Assembly: GCF_000001735.4 (NCBI RefSeq)
Contig: NC_003071.7
Location: 9,541,151-9,605,150 of the forward strand
DNA from: Arabidopsis thaliana
Lineage: Eukaryota; Streptophyta; Magnoliopsida; Brassicales; Brassicaceae
Direction of reading: 5' to 3'
DNA length: 64,000 nucleotides
Of this stretch, positions 44,205 through 55,466 are shown piece by piece. The position numbers were made by a program, and so were the translations under genes. Under the pieces are notes generated by a model, which made no database searches, was not told the origin of the DNA, and saw only the letters and a list, made by a program, of their open reading frames with translations. Within the stretch, counting starts at the first letter, position 1; each line of letters opens with the position of its first letter.

Positions 44205-44741
44205 TTTAATTTAATAAAATCATACATTTCTGACATGTTCTGTAACGTTTGATGATTCATAAGAATCATCGGAAGAGAATCCTTCCGACTTCTCCTACCA
44301 CGACGCTGGCACTATAACATTCGTGTAAACACCATTCGTACATATAAATCAAATATTGAAAATTTTGTAACAATTTTTTTTTTAATAGTCTTTAAAATAT
44401 TTTTACCAAAATACTATTAAGGTAGAGAGAGAGAAAGAAGAGCGAAGTTTGCTCCCACCCATGATCGCTCTTCTCTAAGAAAGAAAGAAAAAAAAAAGAG
44501 ATTCAATTGTTGCACGTTCTTTCCTCAATTCTGATTTTGATTTACAACCAAAAAAGACCTTTAAGTTTCCTTGTGGGTCTCTCTAAAAACCGAAACTTTT
44601 CTCTTTCTTTTTCTTTTCTTATTAAGATCTAGACTCTACAGAGAGAGATTGTTGGTTCACACACATATCAAAGTTACAATCTTTCTGGGAATTTGAATGA
44701 ATACGATCAAAAAGAGTTGAAAAAACGAAAACTTTACGACG
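44205..44741. other. NET2D upstream region and leader
   Basis: Probable promoter and 5' UTR of NET2D. The leader after about 44450 is CT- and GA-rich. An upstream ATG at 44697 opens a 7-codon frame (MNTIKKS) ending at 44720, only 21 nt before the NET2D ATG at 44742. Confidence 0.5.
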
Positions 44742-47688
44742 ATGCTGCAACGAGCTGCGAGTAATGCGTATTCATGGTGGTGGGCGAGTCATATTCGAAC
44801 CAAACAATCTAAATGGCTCGAACAAAACCTTCAAGGTCTCTCCTTTTGAATCCATGTCTCTTTATATAGGTGTTTGTTTCTAAAAAGTTGAGATCTTTGA
44901 GGTTTGATCTATTTTTTGTTTTGGATATGAATTTGTAGATATTGAAGAGAAGGTTCAATATGTGTTGAAGCTATTACAAGAAGATGGAGATTCGTTTGCG
45001 AAGCGTGCAGAGATGTATTATAAGAAGAGACCAGAACTCATTAGCTTCGTTGAAGAATCTTACAGAGCTTATAGAGCTTTAGCTGAACGTTATGATCATA
45101 TTTCTACAGAGCTTCAAAATGCTAACACGACGATCGCCTCTGTTTTTCCTGATCAAGTTCCAAACTTTGCCATGGATGATGATATTGATATGTCTAAATT
45201 TGCTAAAAGATCGAATATTTCTGGTGCTAATGTCCCTAATGTTCCCAAACTGCCTGTTAAGGATTTGAAGAGTGCGGTTAGAGTGGCTACGAAGAAGCTT
45301 CAGCCGAGGAAATCTATGAAGTACACGGGTGGTTCTACGAATGTTGTTGTTAAGAGCTCGGGTTTGAGTAAGCCTGAGGCGATGGGGGAGATTGATAAGT
45401 TGCAGAAAGAGATTTTGGCGTTGCAGACGGAGAAGGAGTTTGTGAAGAGTTCTTATGAGATAGGTTTGTCTAAGTATTGGGAGTTTGAAAAAGGTATTAA
45501 GGAGAAACAAGAGAGGATCTGTGGTTTGCAGGATGAGTTTGGTGAGAGTGTTGCGATTGAAGACGAGGAAGCTCGGAGATTGATGACCGAGACTGCGATA
45601 AAGTCTTGTCAGGAGAAGCTAGTGGAGTTGCAGGAGAAGCAAGAGAAGTCTTATGAAGAAGCTAGAGAAGAGCATGTGAAGATTAAAGAGTCTAAAGAGA
45701 AGCTAAGATCTATGGCAAGCCAGTTTCTAGGTGATGAAAGTGTCTTTGCGAAAGACGATGGTGATGAAGTTAGAAGAACAGCAGAGTTGGATCATGAGAT
45801 CAAAGAGATGTCTAGGAAGAAGAAAGAGTTGGAATCTGTTAAGGAGAAGATTAGAGAACATTTTGAGTCTGGTGCGAATTCATCGCTCAATGGGACAGAT
45901 ATGGCTGAGAAAGTCGATGAGCTTGTGAACAAAGTGATTAGCTTGGAGAGTGCGGTTTCCTCGCAGACTGCTTTGATACAGAGACTAAGAAACGAGACCA
46001 ACGGTCTTCAGACGCAGATCAGTACTCTTGAAACAGATAAGGCGTTGTTAGCAGACGACAAGAGTGATCTGAGGAACAAGCTGAAGGAAATGGAAGAGAA
46101 ACTCAAGGCATTGCAGGATTTGGACAGAAATGTTTTGGACAAGAGTAGCAATCTGCAGACACATTTTGATGACGCTTGTCATAATCTTGATAACCTCTCT
46201 GGTGGGAACCTGCATGAGGTGAAGCCAGAGAGCGAGTCTGATAACTTGGCGATTAGTATAGAACCGCAGAAAGATCTGGAAGGTGAGAAGAGGACTTTAG
46301 ATATCAGTGAAGAGATAAAGGAACATCAAAAGGAAACGGGTGAGGAGAAGAAAGAAGCACCTGTGAAGAGTGTAAAATTCGAGCAGACCCGCAATGCGAC
46401 AATAGCAGAAGATAGTACCATCCCAAGTACAAATCCAGACACTGTGTTGGAATCTACTGAAAAAGTAGATTCTGATTTAGAGAAGCAAGATGCATCTGAT
46501 AAGACAGATTCTGTTCTTGATAATGTTTTAGAGAACCAAGCTGCATCTGATCAGACAGATTCTGTTCTTGATTCTGTTTTGGAGAAGCAAGGTGAATCTG
46601 ATAAGATAGATTCTGTGCCGAGTAATGTTTCAGAGAAGGAGTCTGATATCAGTTTCAATGGTGAACAACAAGAGGATCAAAAGGAGAAAGAAGGTGAACC
46701 AGATTGGAAAGAGATGTTCATGAAGGGAATGGAGAACAGGGAAAAGCATTTGCTTACAGAGTACACAACTATTCTCAGGAACTTCAAGGATATGAAGAAA
46801 ACTTTGGATGAAACCAAGACAAAGATGAAGACAGAGAATGCGACAAAAGATGATGAGATCAAGCTACTAAGAGAGAAAATGAGCCTCTTGCAGAAGGGTC
46901 TAGGAGACAGTAATGACTTGATGGAAAACCAATTGTCAAACGACGACTACTCCATCGGATTCATGGCTGCAGAAAACCAGAACATGTCCCTGGTTGAGGA
47001 GCAGTTCAGGCTGAATATTGATGAGCTTCTAGAAGAGAATTTGGATTTCTGGTTAAGGTTCAGCACAGCATTTGGACAGATACAGAGCTACGACACTTCA
47101 ATCGAAGATCTACAAGCCGAGATATCAAAGCTCGAGCAGAGAAGAAAGCAAGATGGAAGCAGCACAGCCAAATATGCCCTGAGATCAGATGTTCGACCAC
47201 TGTATGTACACTTAAGGGAAATAAACACAGACCTGGGGCTCTGGCTGGAGAAAGGTGCTGCCTTGAAAGAGGAACTGAAATCCAGATTCGAGTCCTTGTG
47301 TAACATACAGGATGAGATAACAAAAGCCCTCAAGTCAAGTGCTGAAGACGATGATTTCAGATTCACGAGCTATCAAGCTGCTAAATTCCAAGGTGAGGTG
47401 TTGAACATGAAGCAGGAGAACAACAAAGTGGCAGACGAGTTACAGGCCGGGTTAGATCACATTACCACGCTTCAACTCGAGGTTGATAAGACTCTAGGAA
47501 AGCTGATCGACGAGTTTGCTCTTTCGGGTTCAAAGAACAAATCTGATCTTGATCTCCAGCATTCCGATAGCCGCTCAAGAGTGCCCTTAAGGTCATTCAT
47601 CTTTGGCTCCAAACAAAAGAGAGCAAAGCCATCCATATTCTCCTGCATGCATCCCTCACTATATAGAAAGATGAAGACTTCTACATAG
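44742..47688 (+). CDS. NET2D: NET2D, actin-binding NETWORKED protein (KIP1-like)
   Basis: Two exons, 44742-44835 and 44939-47688, giving 947 aa. The first exon encodes MLQRAASNAYSWWWASHIRT. The NAB actin-binding domain runs to about residue 90, through KWLEQNLQDIEEKV and YKKRPELISFVEESYRAYRALAERYDHIS. The rest is long coiled coil: residues about 175-430, and again after an acidic linker with imperfect repeats built on SDKTDSVLDNVLE (about 505-570). The C-terminus is basic. The NET2 clade decorates actin filaments in pollen and pollen tubes and links them to the plasma membrane through receptor-like kinases (family knowledge). A short leader uORF precedes it. The frame at 45079-45510 on the other strand is a shadow. 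Confidence 0.93.
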
Positions 47689-48453
47689 GTAACATTTGCA
47701 TATTATATACTACATACTATCCAGAGAGTTAACTGGTTCATATACTGTAATTTATCAGATTCATGGAGGATTTGATTCATTCGTGTCTTTCTTTTACCTG
47801 TATTTTCCCTGGGAGGTTAACCTCTCTTTTCTTTCGGTTTGCGAGATTGAAACAATAGTTTTTGTGTGTTGGTTATATGCTTTATGAGTTTTGTAGATTG
47901 TTCACAGTTTGTAACTGGTGAAACAAGAGGAATGTCTTCAGGCTTTTTACATTTTCTTTTTCTTCATCAAAATTGTATGTTCAGAACCATTACAAGAAAT
48001 AGAGTTTGTGATTTATTGTATTTTCATAATGGTACAAAAATAAGCAATAATTCTCCACTAACCTTATGAGACTATATATACTACAGGACTGTACTAAGAG
48101 CCATTATCAGATGAGAAATAAATTATGTCATTCTGCAACAGTTATGCTTGATTATCAGTGAACAAGCTTTCATGAAAATAGACACACTAGTTCTGCAACA
48201 ATCCTATAAAACTATGCTATGAATCTAAGAGCCATTATTTCTTAAAAACTGTGTAAAATCAGATTGAAAATTTCATTTAGACAGATGAGAAACCCATCAT
48301 ATTATTTGTCATTCTGAAACAGTTACACAAGAGTTGAAATTCAGAGAACAAGCTTCATGAACAATTTACACGAAAGAAAAGAGAGGCAAACTCAACAATT
48401 TACTGAAATATTTGATATCAAGAGTGTTATGTTTATAAACGAGATATAGTCTT
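47689..48453. other. Convergent 3' region between NET2D and NIC1
   Basis: Holds the 3' UTRs of the two convergent genes. Parts of the 48100-48350 stretch look like a loose internal duplication (acagatgagaaa, attctgcaacagttatgc/acagttacac and agagccatta recur). No gene is supported. Confidence 0.4.
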
Positions 48454-49696
48454 TCAAGTCTCAAAAGAAATTTTAGAGACTACCTGAGCTCCTCTTCCTT
48501 TAGCCATATATAGACCTACATGGTGCATCAACTCCTGATACAAAGAAACACAACAGAAGAATAAGAAGATGAACCGATTCCAAGTGTTAATTGACAACAA
48601 CAACAAAAACTAAACATGCTAATTTCAGAAGCATCAAACTTTTCACCTGAGGATGAGCCTGAGCGCCTTTGATGTCTTTCGCAACATGAAGAGGAAGGTC
48701 AAAAGTAGCACAGCCACGGGAGTACACTACCACATCTTCTACAGGAGAAAGAACACCGTGGTTTCGGGCAGAAAGTGCAGTAGCCACAAAATCAAACACA
48801 CATATGTCTGTACAGATACCTACAACGACAATCTTAAGATTCCCAAAACATAGGGATGTTCAAGATTTGTTTAAAAGCAGTAAACTTGTTCAACATCAAA
48901 ACTGAGCATTTTATCAAAAGAAAAACTTACAACTTTGATCTGTTTTTCCTTAACCCAATCCACAAAAACATTAGAACCATCACTCTCCATCGAACCCACA
49001 AACCCATTAATACAATCCTTTCGTCTAAGAGTGGCACAATCCTCACTTTCAAGCCATTTCAGAGCTGATTCATTATTATCAAAAGAAGAAGAAGAAATCA
49101 AGACACTGTCTCTAGTAATAGAATCAAACAAAGACACTAAGAAAGCTACACCAATACCAGGAACAAGTTCTGATTCTTCAGTTCCTATAATACAATGAGG
49201 AGGATAAGGTCTCTCCGGAATATCTGGATGATGAGAGTCAATAAACGCCAAAACCGGCCATTTCCGATCACAGAACTCTCTAGCAAGCTTTGCACTTTCC
49301 TCCACCATCTTCGATATCTGTTCATTATGCTTTGTTGGAGCCTGCCAAGTCAAACAGCTTCACTTAGGCAATATCACAAACACTTGGAAGACATTAAGAA
49401 ACAAAAAAACAAACAAACAAAGTCACAATTCTTTTCACTTCGTTTACAAAACGTTTGACTTAAGCAATATCACAAATACTTGGAAGGCATTAAGAAACAA
49501 AAACAAGCAAAGTCACAATTGTTTTTTTCGAGAAATTGAACCAAACCATATTGCCGGAGCCAATTGTGCAGAAGCCATTAACAACGTCAACGATGACGAG
49601 ACCAACGCTTGAGTCTCGATTCAAAATCAGAGGTTCTTCCTCATCTACTGGAATCTGCTTCTTTAGCTGATCAAATATCGTTTCATGATTCGCCAT
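48454..49696 (-). CDS. NIC1: Nicotinamidase 1
   Basis: Five exons on the minus strand: 49696-49547, 49341-49158, 49064-48931, 48832-48647 and 48534-48454, giving 244 aa as in Arabidopsis NIC1. The isochorismatase-like fold shows the catalytic Asp37 (LVIVDVVNGF), metal-site residues in FIDSHHPD, a Lys in the RRKDCINGF region, and the nucleophile Cys167 in GICTDICV. The enzyme hydrolyses nicotinamide to nicotinate, feeding NAD salvage, and affects ABA sensitivity and germination. The intron between exons 2 and 3 (49065-49157) is 93 bp and stop-free in frame, so retaining it would give a 275-aa protein. Exon choice follows the family (ELVP joined to ALKWLE). Confidence 0.95.
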
Positions 49697-49876
49697 ATCG
49701 ATACGAGTCTAGAAAAAATTGAGAAAACTGGATCAAAAATTTGTAAAGTAATTAATATAGAGTAAACATGATCAAAAACTGGATCATGTTTTGCTTAGTC
49801 AGATAATTTTCAGATAATATAAATTTCTGTTTTAAGTATTTCGATATAATAAATAAAATTAGTATTGTTACCAATT

Positions 49877-49949
49877 GGGGGTGTAGCTCATATGGTAGAG
49901 CGCTCGTTTCGCATGCGAGAGGCACGGGGTTCGATTCCCCGCACCTCCA
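49877..49949 (+). tRNA. tRNA-Ala (anticodon CGC)
   Basis: A 73-nt cloverleaf. The acceptor stem GGGGGTG pairs with CACCTCC (one G-T pair), followed by discriminator A. The D arm is GCTC...GAGC. The anticodon stem CTCGT/GCGAG holds loop TTCGCAT with anticodon CGC, and the T arm is CGGGG-TTCGATT-CCCCG. TTTT at 49950-49953 ends Pol III transcription. The tgtagctca and ggttcgattcc segments serve as the A and B boxes. There is no intron. Confidence 0.97.
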
Positions 49950-49953
49950 TTTT

Positions 49954-51811
49954 GATCTCTCTGTGACTCTTACCGTCTTACGTATATACTTTTTGCCTGT
50001 TCAGATGAAAGCAGATTATGGGCTAACAAAGCGAGCCCATTAGTTAAAAAGACTTCCCAATCAGGCAGGCAATCACAAGCGAAGCCCTTCAATTTTTTTA
50101 ATATTAAAGAAAAACTTTTATGCATCAAAATTTGAACTTTTATTCTATTTTATTTTGTGTTCAATTTCAATTATATTATATCAGAAATGTGTTACATGAT
50201 ACATAAACCATTTAAATATAATTATTACCAAAATAAAAGACCATAATTTCGATAAAAAAAAATGGTAGTAACACTTCTTCCTAAATGGAAGTTTTAGAGA
50301 CAACATATGAAATCTGTTAAGTCTTTTTTTTATATACTTGGCTAACATTTTATAGATGAAATTCTCAAAGGAGTTTTGCAACACTCTTATTATACAAACA
50401 TACAAATAGTTTATTTAAAATGGTTTTGGAACATGTCTTTTATAATACCCTATCAATCATTACCGATTTGTAACTATGCTTTCTTTTTCTATGGAAGATG
50501 GATAATCCAATCAAGGGGCATCGATAACATCACCATCATCAGACCATGTCTTTAGGAAGAGGAAGTTATCATGGAGATCAATTCCTCGAAAAGATTTGTC
50601 TATTGTCATATCAAATACCCAAATGACTTCTCTAAACTATAGGTTATGATAAAATTCACCGATTGTTAAGAAAGACCACCAAAAAGATTTTTAAAAAAAT
50701 ATTACATTACAAGTCAAACAAATCGATATATCACGAGACGAGAGACATCGCTAAGATGAATTTGTCAGAACTATCGTGTTGAGGGAAGAATTGGACAAGT
50801 CTCAATTCTGGCCCAAAAAGAGTTGACAGCTCGATTTCGACTTATAAGTCAAAGCCCGTTACAAACAAAGCCCAATCCATTGAAAATGAATGTTCTGGAG
50901 AAAGGACAGATCATCGCATTAAACAGAGGGAATTGGCCGGATTACCCTCGTCGTACGCCCTAAACAAGCGGCTATAAATAAAGAATGGAAAGAAACGTTG
51001 ATGGGACGGGAATTTGGCACTAATACAGCGACAATACAACCACAAGCGAAGAAACGATTGTTGACGCCCTAATTCGACGAGCTGAAGACTCGAGGAAGGA
51101 TCGCCCTGACCTCAGGATCGCCGCTCCCACTCTTCCCCGTTCTGAGATCGTTGCCCTCAACGCGTCTACCTCACTTAGCTTCCGGCTCGAACAACTTGAA
51201 GATTCTTCTTACTTCTCCAGAGATCCCATTCTTTGTACTTGTTTGATTCCTGTATCAACATATCGGTAGAAACATGTTGAATTGATAGGCCAACCAAATC
51301 AAAAATTTAAAGCAAAAGCGAAATCAAAATCTTATATGGGGTCGTTGTAGGAAAACCTTGATCATTTTGTTTGAATAAAATTTTACGCCTACCGAAGAAA
51401 ACAATGATACGTCTTCCAATGAAATGCTAAACTATCAATGACTATGCACGATACTACTATAATAACGCAACCTCTTTGTCCTAGCAAAATAGATATTCGA
51501 ATTTAAAAATTCGTATGCATGAACTTTTTGTGGAAAGAATCAGATCTCAAAAGTAGTCTAACTATATGTGGTGATTATGGAAACAGATCACTTATAGTAA
51601 TCTGATACTATTGGGTGTCCATATGTACGGTAATACTACCACACATCTTACCGACCTAAACTTAATCTCAGCTGTTAATCGTACCTACAACATCTGTTTT
51701 CACAATCAAATAAAATAACACTATACTTGTAATGCTGTAATGTTTTAATACCTTTATTTTATCGAACGTAACCCACTCTGACCCGTTCGTATATATATCT
51801 ATATGCTTGCC
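49954..51811. other. Spacer between tRNA-Ala and UGT91A1
   Basis: Mostly AT-rich. A promoter-like block lies at 50860-50980: two GCCC(A) motifs, then TATAAATA at 50973-50980. It is followed by GC-richer sequence with an 81-codon frame lacking an ATG (separate entry). The last 200 bases hold candidate MYB-type sites (ccgacctaaac near 51650, gtacctacaac near 51681) upstream of UGT91A1. Confidence 0.45.
51024..51269 (+). pseudogene. Possible gene relic of unknown origin
   Basis: An open frame of 81 codons with coding-like composition runs from just after a stop at 51021 to a stop at 51267. Its translation contains SEETIVDALIRRAEDSRKD, DLRIAAPTLPRSEIV and LSFRLEQLEDSSYF. It has no ATG and no evident partner exon. 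A TATA box and GCCCA motifs lie just upstream, so the region may be transcribed. I do not recognise the protein. It could be a truncated gene, a pseudogene or a non-coding transcript. Confidence 0.4.
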
Positions 51812-51818
51812 TATAAAT
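51812..51818 (+). promoter_or_regulatory. TATA box of UGT91A1
   Basis: TATAAAT lies 50 bp before the ATG at 51862, implying a very short leader of about 20 nt. Confidence 0.6.
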
Positions 51819-51861
51819 GAAGATAGTCAAGAGTCGATAACTCGATATCATCAAAGTGAAA

Positions 51862-53274
51862 ATGACAAACTTCAAAGACAACGATGGAGATGGAACCAAA
51901 CTCCACGTGGTAATGTTTCCATGGTTAGCCTTTGGTCACATGGTTCCATACTTGGAGCTCTCTAAACTCATAGCTCAAAAGGGTCACAAAGTCTCTTTCA
52001 TTTCCACTCCACGTAACATCGACCGTCTCCTCCCACGGTTACCGGAAAATCTCTCCTCCGTCATTAACTTCGTCAAGCTATCACTTCCCGTCGGCGACAA
52101 CAAACTCCCGGAAGACGGTGAAGCTACCACAGACGTCCCTTTCGAACTCATACCTTACTTAAAAATCGCTTACGACGGGTTAAAAGTTCCGGTGACGGAG
52201 TTTCTTGAATCTTCGAAACCCGATTGGGTTCTTCAAGATTTCGCGGGGTTTTGGCTTCCTCCAATCTCTCGTCGTCTCGGAATCAAAACCGGATTCTTTA
52301 GCGCTTTCAACGGCGCGACGCTCGGTATTCTTAAACCGCCGGGGTTCGAAGAGTACCGTACTTCGCCGGCGGATTTTATGAAGCCGCCTAAGTGGGTTCC
52401 GTTTGAAACTTCGGTAGCTTTCAAGTTATTTGAATGCAGGTTCATTTTCAAAGGATTTATGGCGGAAACCACCGAAGGGAATGTTCCCGACATCCACCGT
52501 GTCGGCGGCGTAATTGACGGCTGTGACGTCATCTTCGTACGGAGCTGTTACGAGTATGAAGCGGAGTGGTTAGGACTTACACAAGAACTTCACCGGAAAC
52601 CGGTTATACCGGTCGGAGTTTTGCCTCCAAAACCGGACGAAAAGTTTGAAGATACCGACACGTGGCTGTCTGTTAAAAAATGGTTGGACTCACGGAAAAG
52701 TAAGTCCATTGTCTACGTAGCTTTTGGTTCAGAAGCTAAACCGAGTCAAACGGAGCTAAATGAGATCGCTCTCGGTTTAGAGCTTTCTGGTTTACCTTTC
52801 TTTTGGGTGTTAAAGACTCGTCGTGGTCCGTGGGATACCGAACCGGTCGAGCTTCCGGAAGGATTCGAAGAGCGTACAGCGGATAGAGGGATGGTGTGGA
52901 GAGGTTGGGTTGAGCAATTGCGTACATTGAGCCATGACTCGATCGGTTTGGTTCTGACTCATCCCGGTTGGGGAACGATAATTGAAGCTATCCGGTTTGC
53001 TAAACCGATGGCAATGCTGGTTTTTGTGTATGACCAAGGATTGAATGCGAGAGTCATTGAAGAGAAGAAAATTGGGTATATGATCCCTCGAGACGAGACA
53101 GAAGGTTTCTTTACTAAAGAAAGTGTTGCGAATTCGCTAAGATTGGTAATGGTGGAAGAAGAAGGAAAGGTTTATAGAGAGAATGTGAAGGAGATGAAAG
53201 GAGTGTTTGGAGATATGGATAGACAAGATCGTTATGTGGATTCATTCTTGGAATATCTTGTTACTAATCGTTAA
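51862..53274 (+). CDS. UGT91A1: UDP-glycosyltransferase UGT91A1
   Basis: Intronless, 470 aa from the first ATG (51862). The N-terminal acceptor domain has the catalytic His26 (LAFGHMVP) and its partner Asp126 (VLQDFAG). The C-terminal UDP-sugar domain has a 44-residue PSPG box at 349-392 that starts WVEQ and ends YDQ. Within it the usual HCGWNS core reads HPGWGT. The final Gln is kept, which favours UDP-glucose or rhamnose-type sugars but does not decide it. Group A UGTs often add sugars to flavonoid glycosides. UGT91A1 is known as a target of the flavonol MYB factors (MYB11/12/111), and MYB-type sites occur upstream. The exact acceptor is uncertain. Confidence 0.93.
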   Translation: MTNFKDNDGDGTKLHVVMFPWLAFGHMVPYLELSKLIAQKGHKVSFISTPRNIDRLLPRLPENLSSVINFVKLSLPVGDNKLPEDGEATTDVPFELIPYLKIAYDGLKVPVTEFLESSKPDWVLQDFAGFWLPPISRRLGIKTGFFSAFNGATLGILKPPGFEEYRTSPADFMKPPKWVPFETSVAFKLFECRFIFKGFMAETTEGNVPDIHRVGGVIDGCDVIFVRSCYEYEAEWLGLTQELHRKPVIPVGVLPPKPDEKFEDTDTWLSVKKWLDSRKSKSIVYVAFGSEAKPSQTELNEIALGLELSGLPFFWVLKTRRGPWDTEPVELPEGFEERTADRGMVWRGWVEQLRTLSHDSIGLVLTHPGWGTIIEAIRFAKPMAMLVFVYDQGLNARVIEEKKIGYMIPRDETEGFFTKESVANSLRLVMVEEEGKVYRENVKEMKGVFGDMDRQDRYVDSFLEYLVTNR

Positions 53275-55466
53275 CTTTGAGTCTTGATCCAATGGTCGGT
53301 TAATTGAGTGAAGTTGATCAAGTGTTGCAAGGATGATCATTGTATAATGTTATGATATTTTGGAATGGTCAAGTTTTCTTGAGACAAAGAAAATTAGCGT
53401 CTCATGATATTGTGGTATCAAATACTCTATCCACATGAAAAAATATAGGGTTTATTGGCAAAGTAACACTTTTTCAAAAATAATTTGTAAAGTAGATAGT
53501 TTTTTTAGAAATTAGAGATATAACATTTTTCTTACTTTTTGTGAGATAGAGAATATGTCTAATAGACTAAAAAACAAAATATATATCAAATACTATAATA
53601 CCCTTTATCTTGAGAGAGAATAAAAATAATATGAGAGACCATTTATACTTTATTTTATTTGTCTTTATTTTTTTAATTTTTATTTTAGTTTTCTTAAAAA
53701 AATTTCTTAAAAAATTACGTTGACTTTTAGAGTATTTATATGTCATTAATTTAATACACAAACATTTCAAAGATCGTTTTGTACACTAACCATTATTCAT
53801 TGGTGTATGTATATACCGATATTCATAAATAGAAGTAATATTGTTTTTAATATTTTACAAATATAATGATTGTATAAACCAAATATTATTACTTAATATA
53901 ATGGTTTACATGATGGTGTACATAATTAAGTTAATCTTGATGGTGTACAAAATGATTGAAACTATTATGACGATTGGATAGAATGGTGTATACAACTTTT
54001 GAATGATATCATACAAGATTGGTAAACAAAGTGTACAAAACTTGGTGTACACTTACAGGGAATGTATAAATCATTATTTCAGTTAGTGGTGTACGTCATC
54101 TCGTACACCAATTTTAGTACAGTCTCATAGATCTTTAAAGCTGTACGATCATGTACACCATATTTTCAATCATCTATGTACATCATTTTGTATACTATTA
54201 TACTCACTCTATCACTTCTTACGATAATATTATATGTTGATTTTTACATTATTATCGTACACTAATATTTGTACACCAGTTTTAATAATATCACGTATAC
54301 TGTCGGCTGGGATTAAATAAAAAAATGCTACATATTTTTGAAATATAGCAAAATTAGTCTTTTTAGATTCACATACAAAATTTAAAAATTAATATGATTA
54401 TATGGTAATTTTTTATGAAGAATTATTATTAAACAAGGTAAAAAAATTTAAGTAAAAAAAAAAAAGAGAAAAAGTAAAATTTGACTTGAATTTTGTCTTT
54501 ATCTTACTACATAATAAAATAACAAAAGGTTATATAAGTCATTTACTAAAATCTCTATTAGACAAAAAGTTGTATTAGAGTGGAAAGAGAAAAGTGTCTA
54601 TTTCTCCTATTTCTAAAACAACTACTTACTTTGCAAATTATTTGTAGAAAAAGTGTCTACTTTCCAACTTATCTCAAAAATATATTCATCCTCGTTACCA
54701 CCATCTCTACATTCACATTTTTTTCTTCCGAGAATCCAACTTTATGTACCATGATTTTATTTTAGAAAGAAAAAAGTTGAAGTATTAAGACATATATGTT
54801 TACTGCGGTAAATTTCTAAGATTGAGATTGAGACTGCATCAATTAAAAACGAATACTGCGGTAAATTTCTTTAAACGAGGAACAAAAGTTTATGAAAAAG
54901 AGAGGGAAAACTCTAACTCAAATTTTGGTAAAAGGTAATTTAAAACTCAAATTGAATTTGAATGAGTTCAAGTTACTAGTTACTACATTTAATGTTGATT
55001 ATATTTCTATTGGAAAAACTTAAAAGTTGATTGTTTATCTCGCAATCATCCTTAAACACCACACTTGCAAATGTTACAAATGCACGTGTTTGGTACTTTA
55101 CCTTTAATCTGACAAAACTTTAGCGTTTGCGTTTTGAAACGCTGCATCGCAATCGCCCGAGTGAACGTTTAACAAAATCAAAATTGAAGATTGTCAATTT
55201 CCTTCTACCATTAACCTTTCCTTTTATAAAAAATTAAAAACACACTGATATAAAATCTCAGCGAAAATCGTGGTAATTTCAGAGATTCACGCGTCCTAAC
55301 TAAAATCAAATCGTGTTTTTACTCTTTTTACCTCTTTCCTATTACATCAAAAACTAATCTTTTAGCGTTTAAAAAATAAAATAAAGGTTCTTTTAGCGTT
55401 TTCTCGTTCCCGCTTACTTCACTGCGACTACAACGAAGAGTCGTTTTCACTAAAAATTGTGCCGCC
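53275..55466. other. AT-rich spacer with a GTGTAC-rich block
   Basis: No supported gene. Between about 53779 and 54290 the hexamers GTGTAC and GTACAC recur about eleven times in both orientations. A 17-bp direct repeat tactgcggtaaatttct occurs at 54801-54817 and 54854-54870. The last 200 bases are probably the promoter and leader of the KH gene. Confidence 0.45.

Noticed and set aside
45079-45510. 143-codon open frame on the minus strand
   Set aside because: Lies opposite NET2D exon 2. It arises from the complement of a Lys/Glu/Leu-rich coiled coil and has no recognisable domain.
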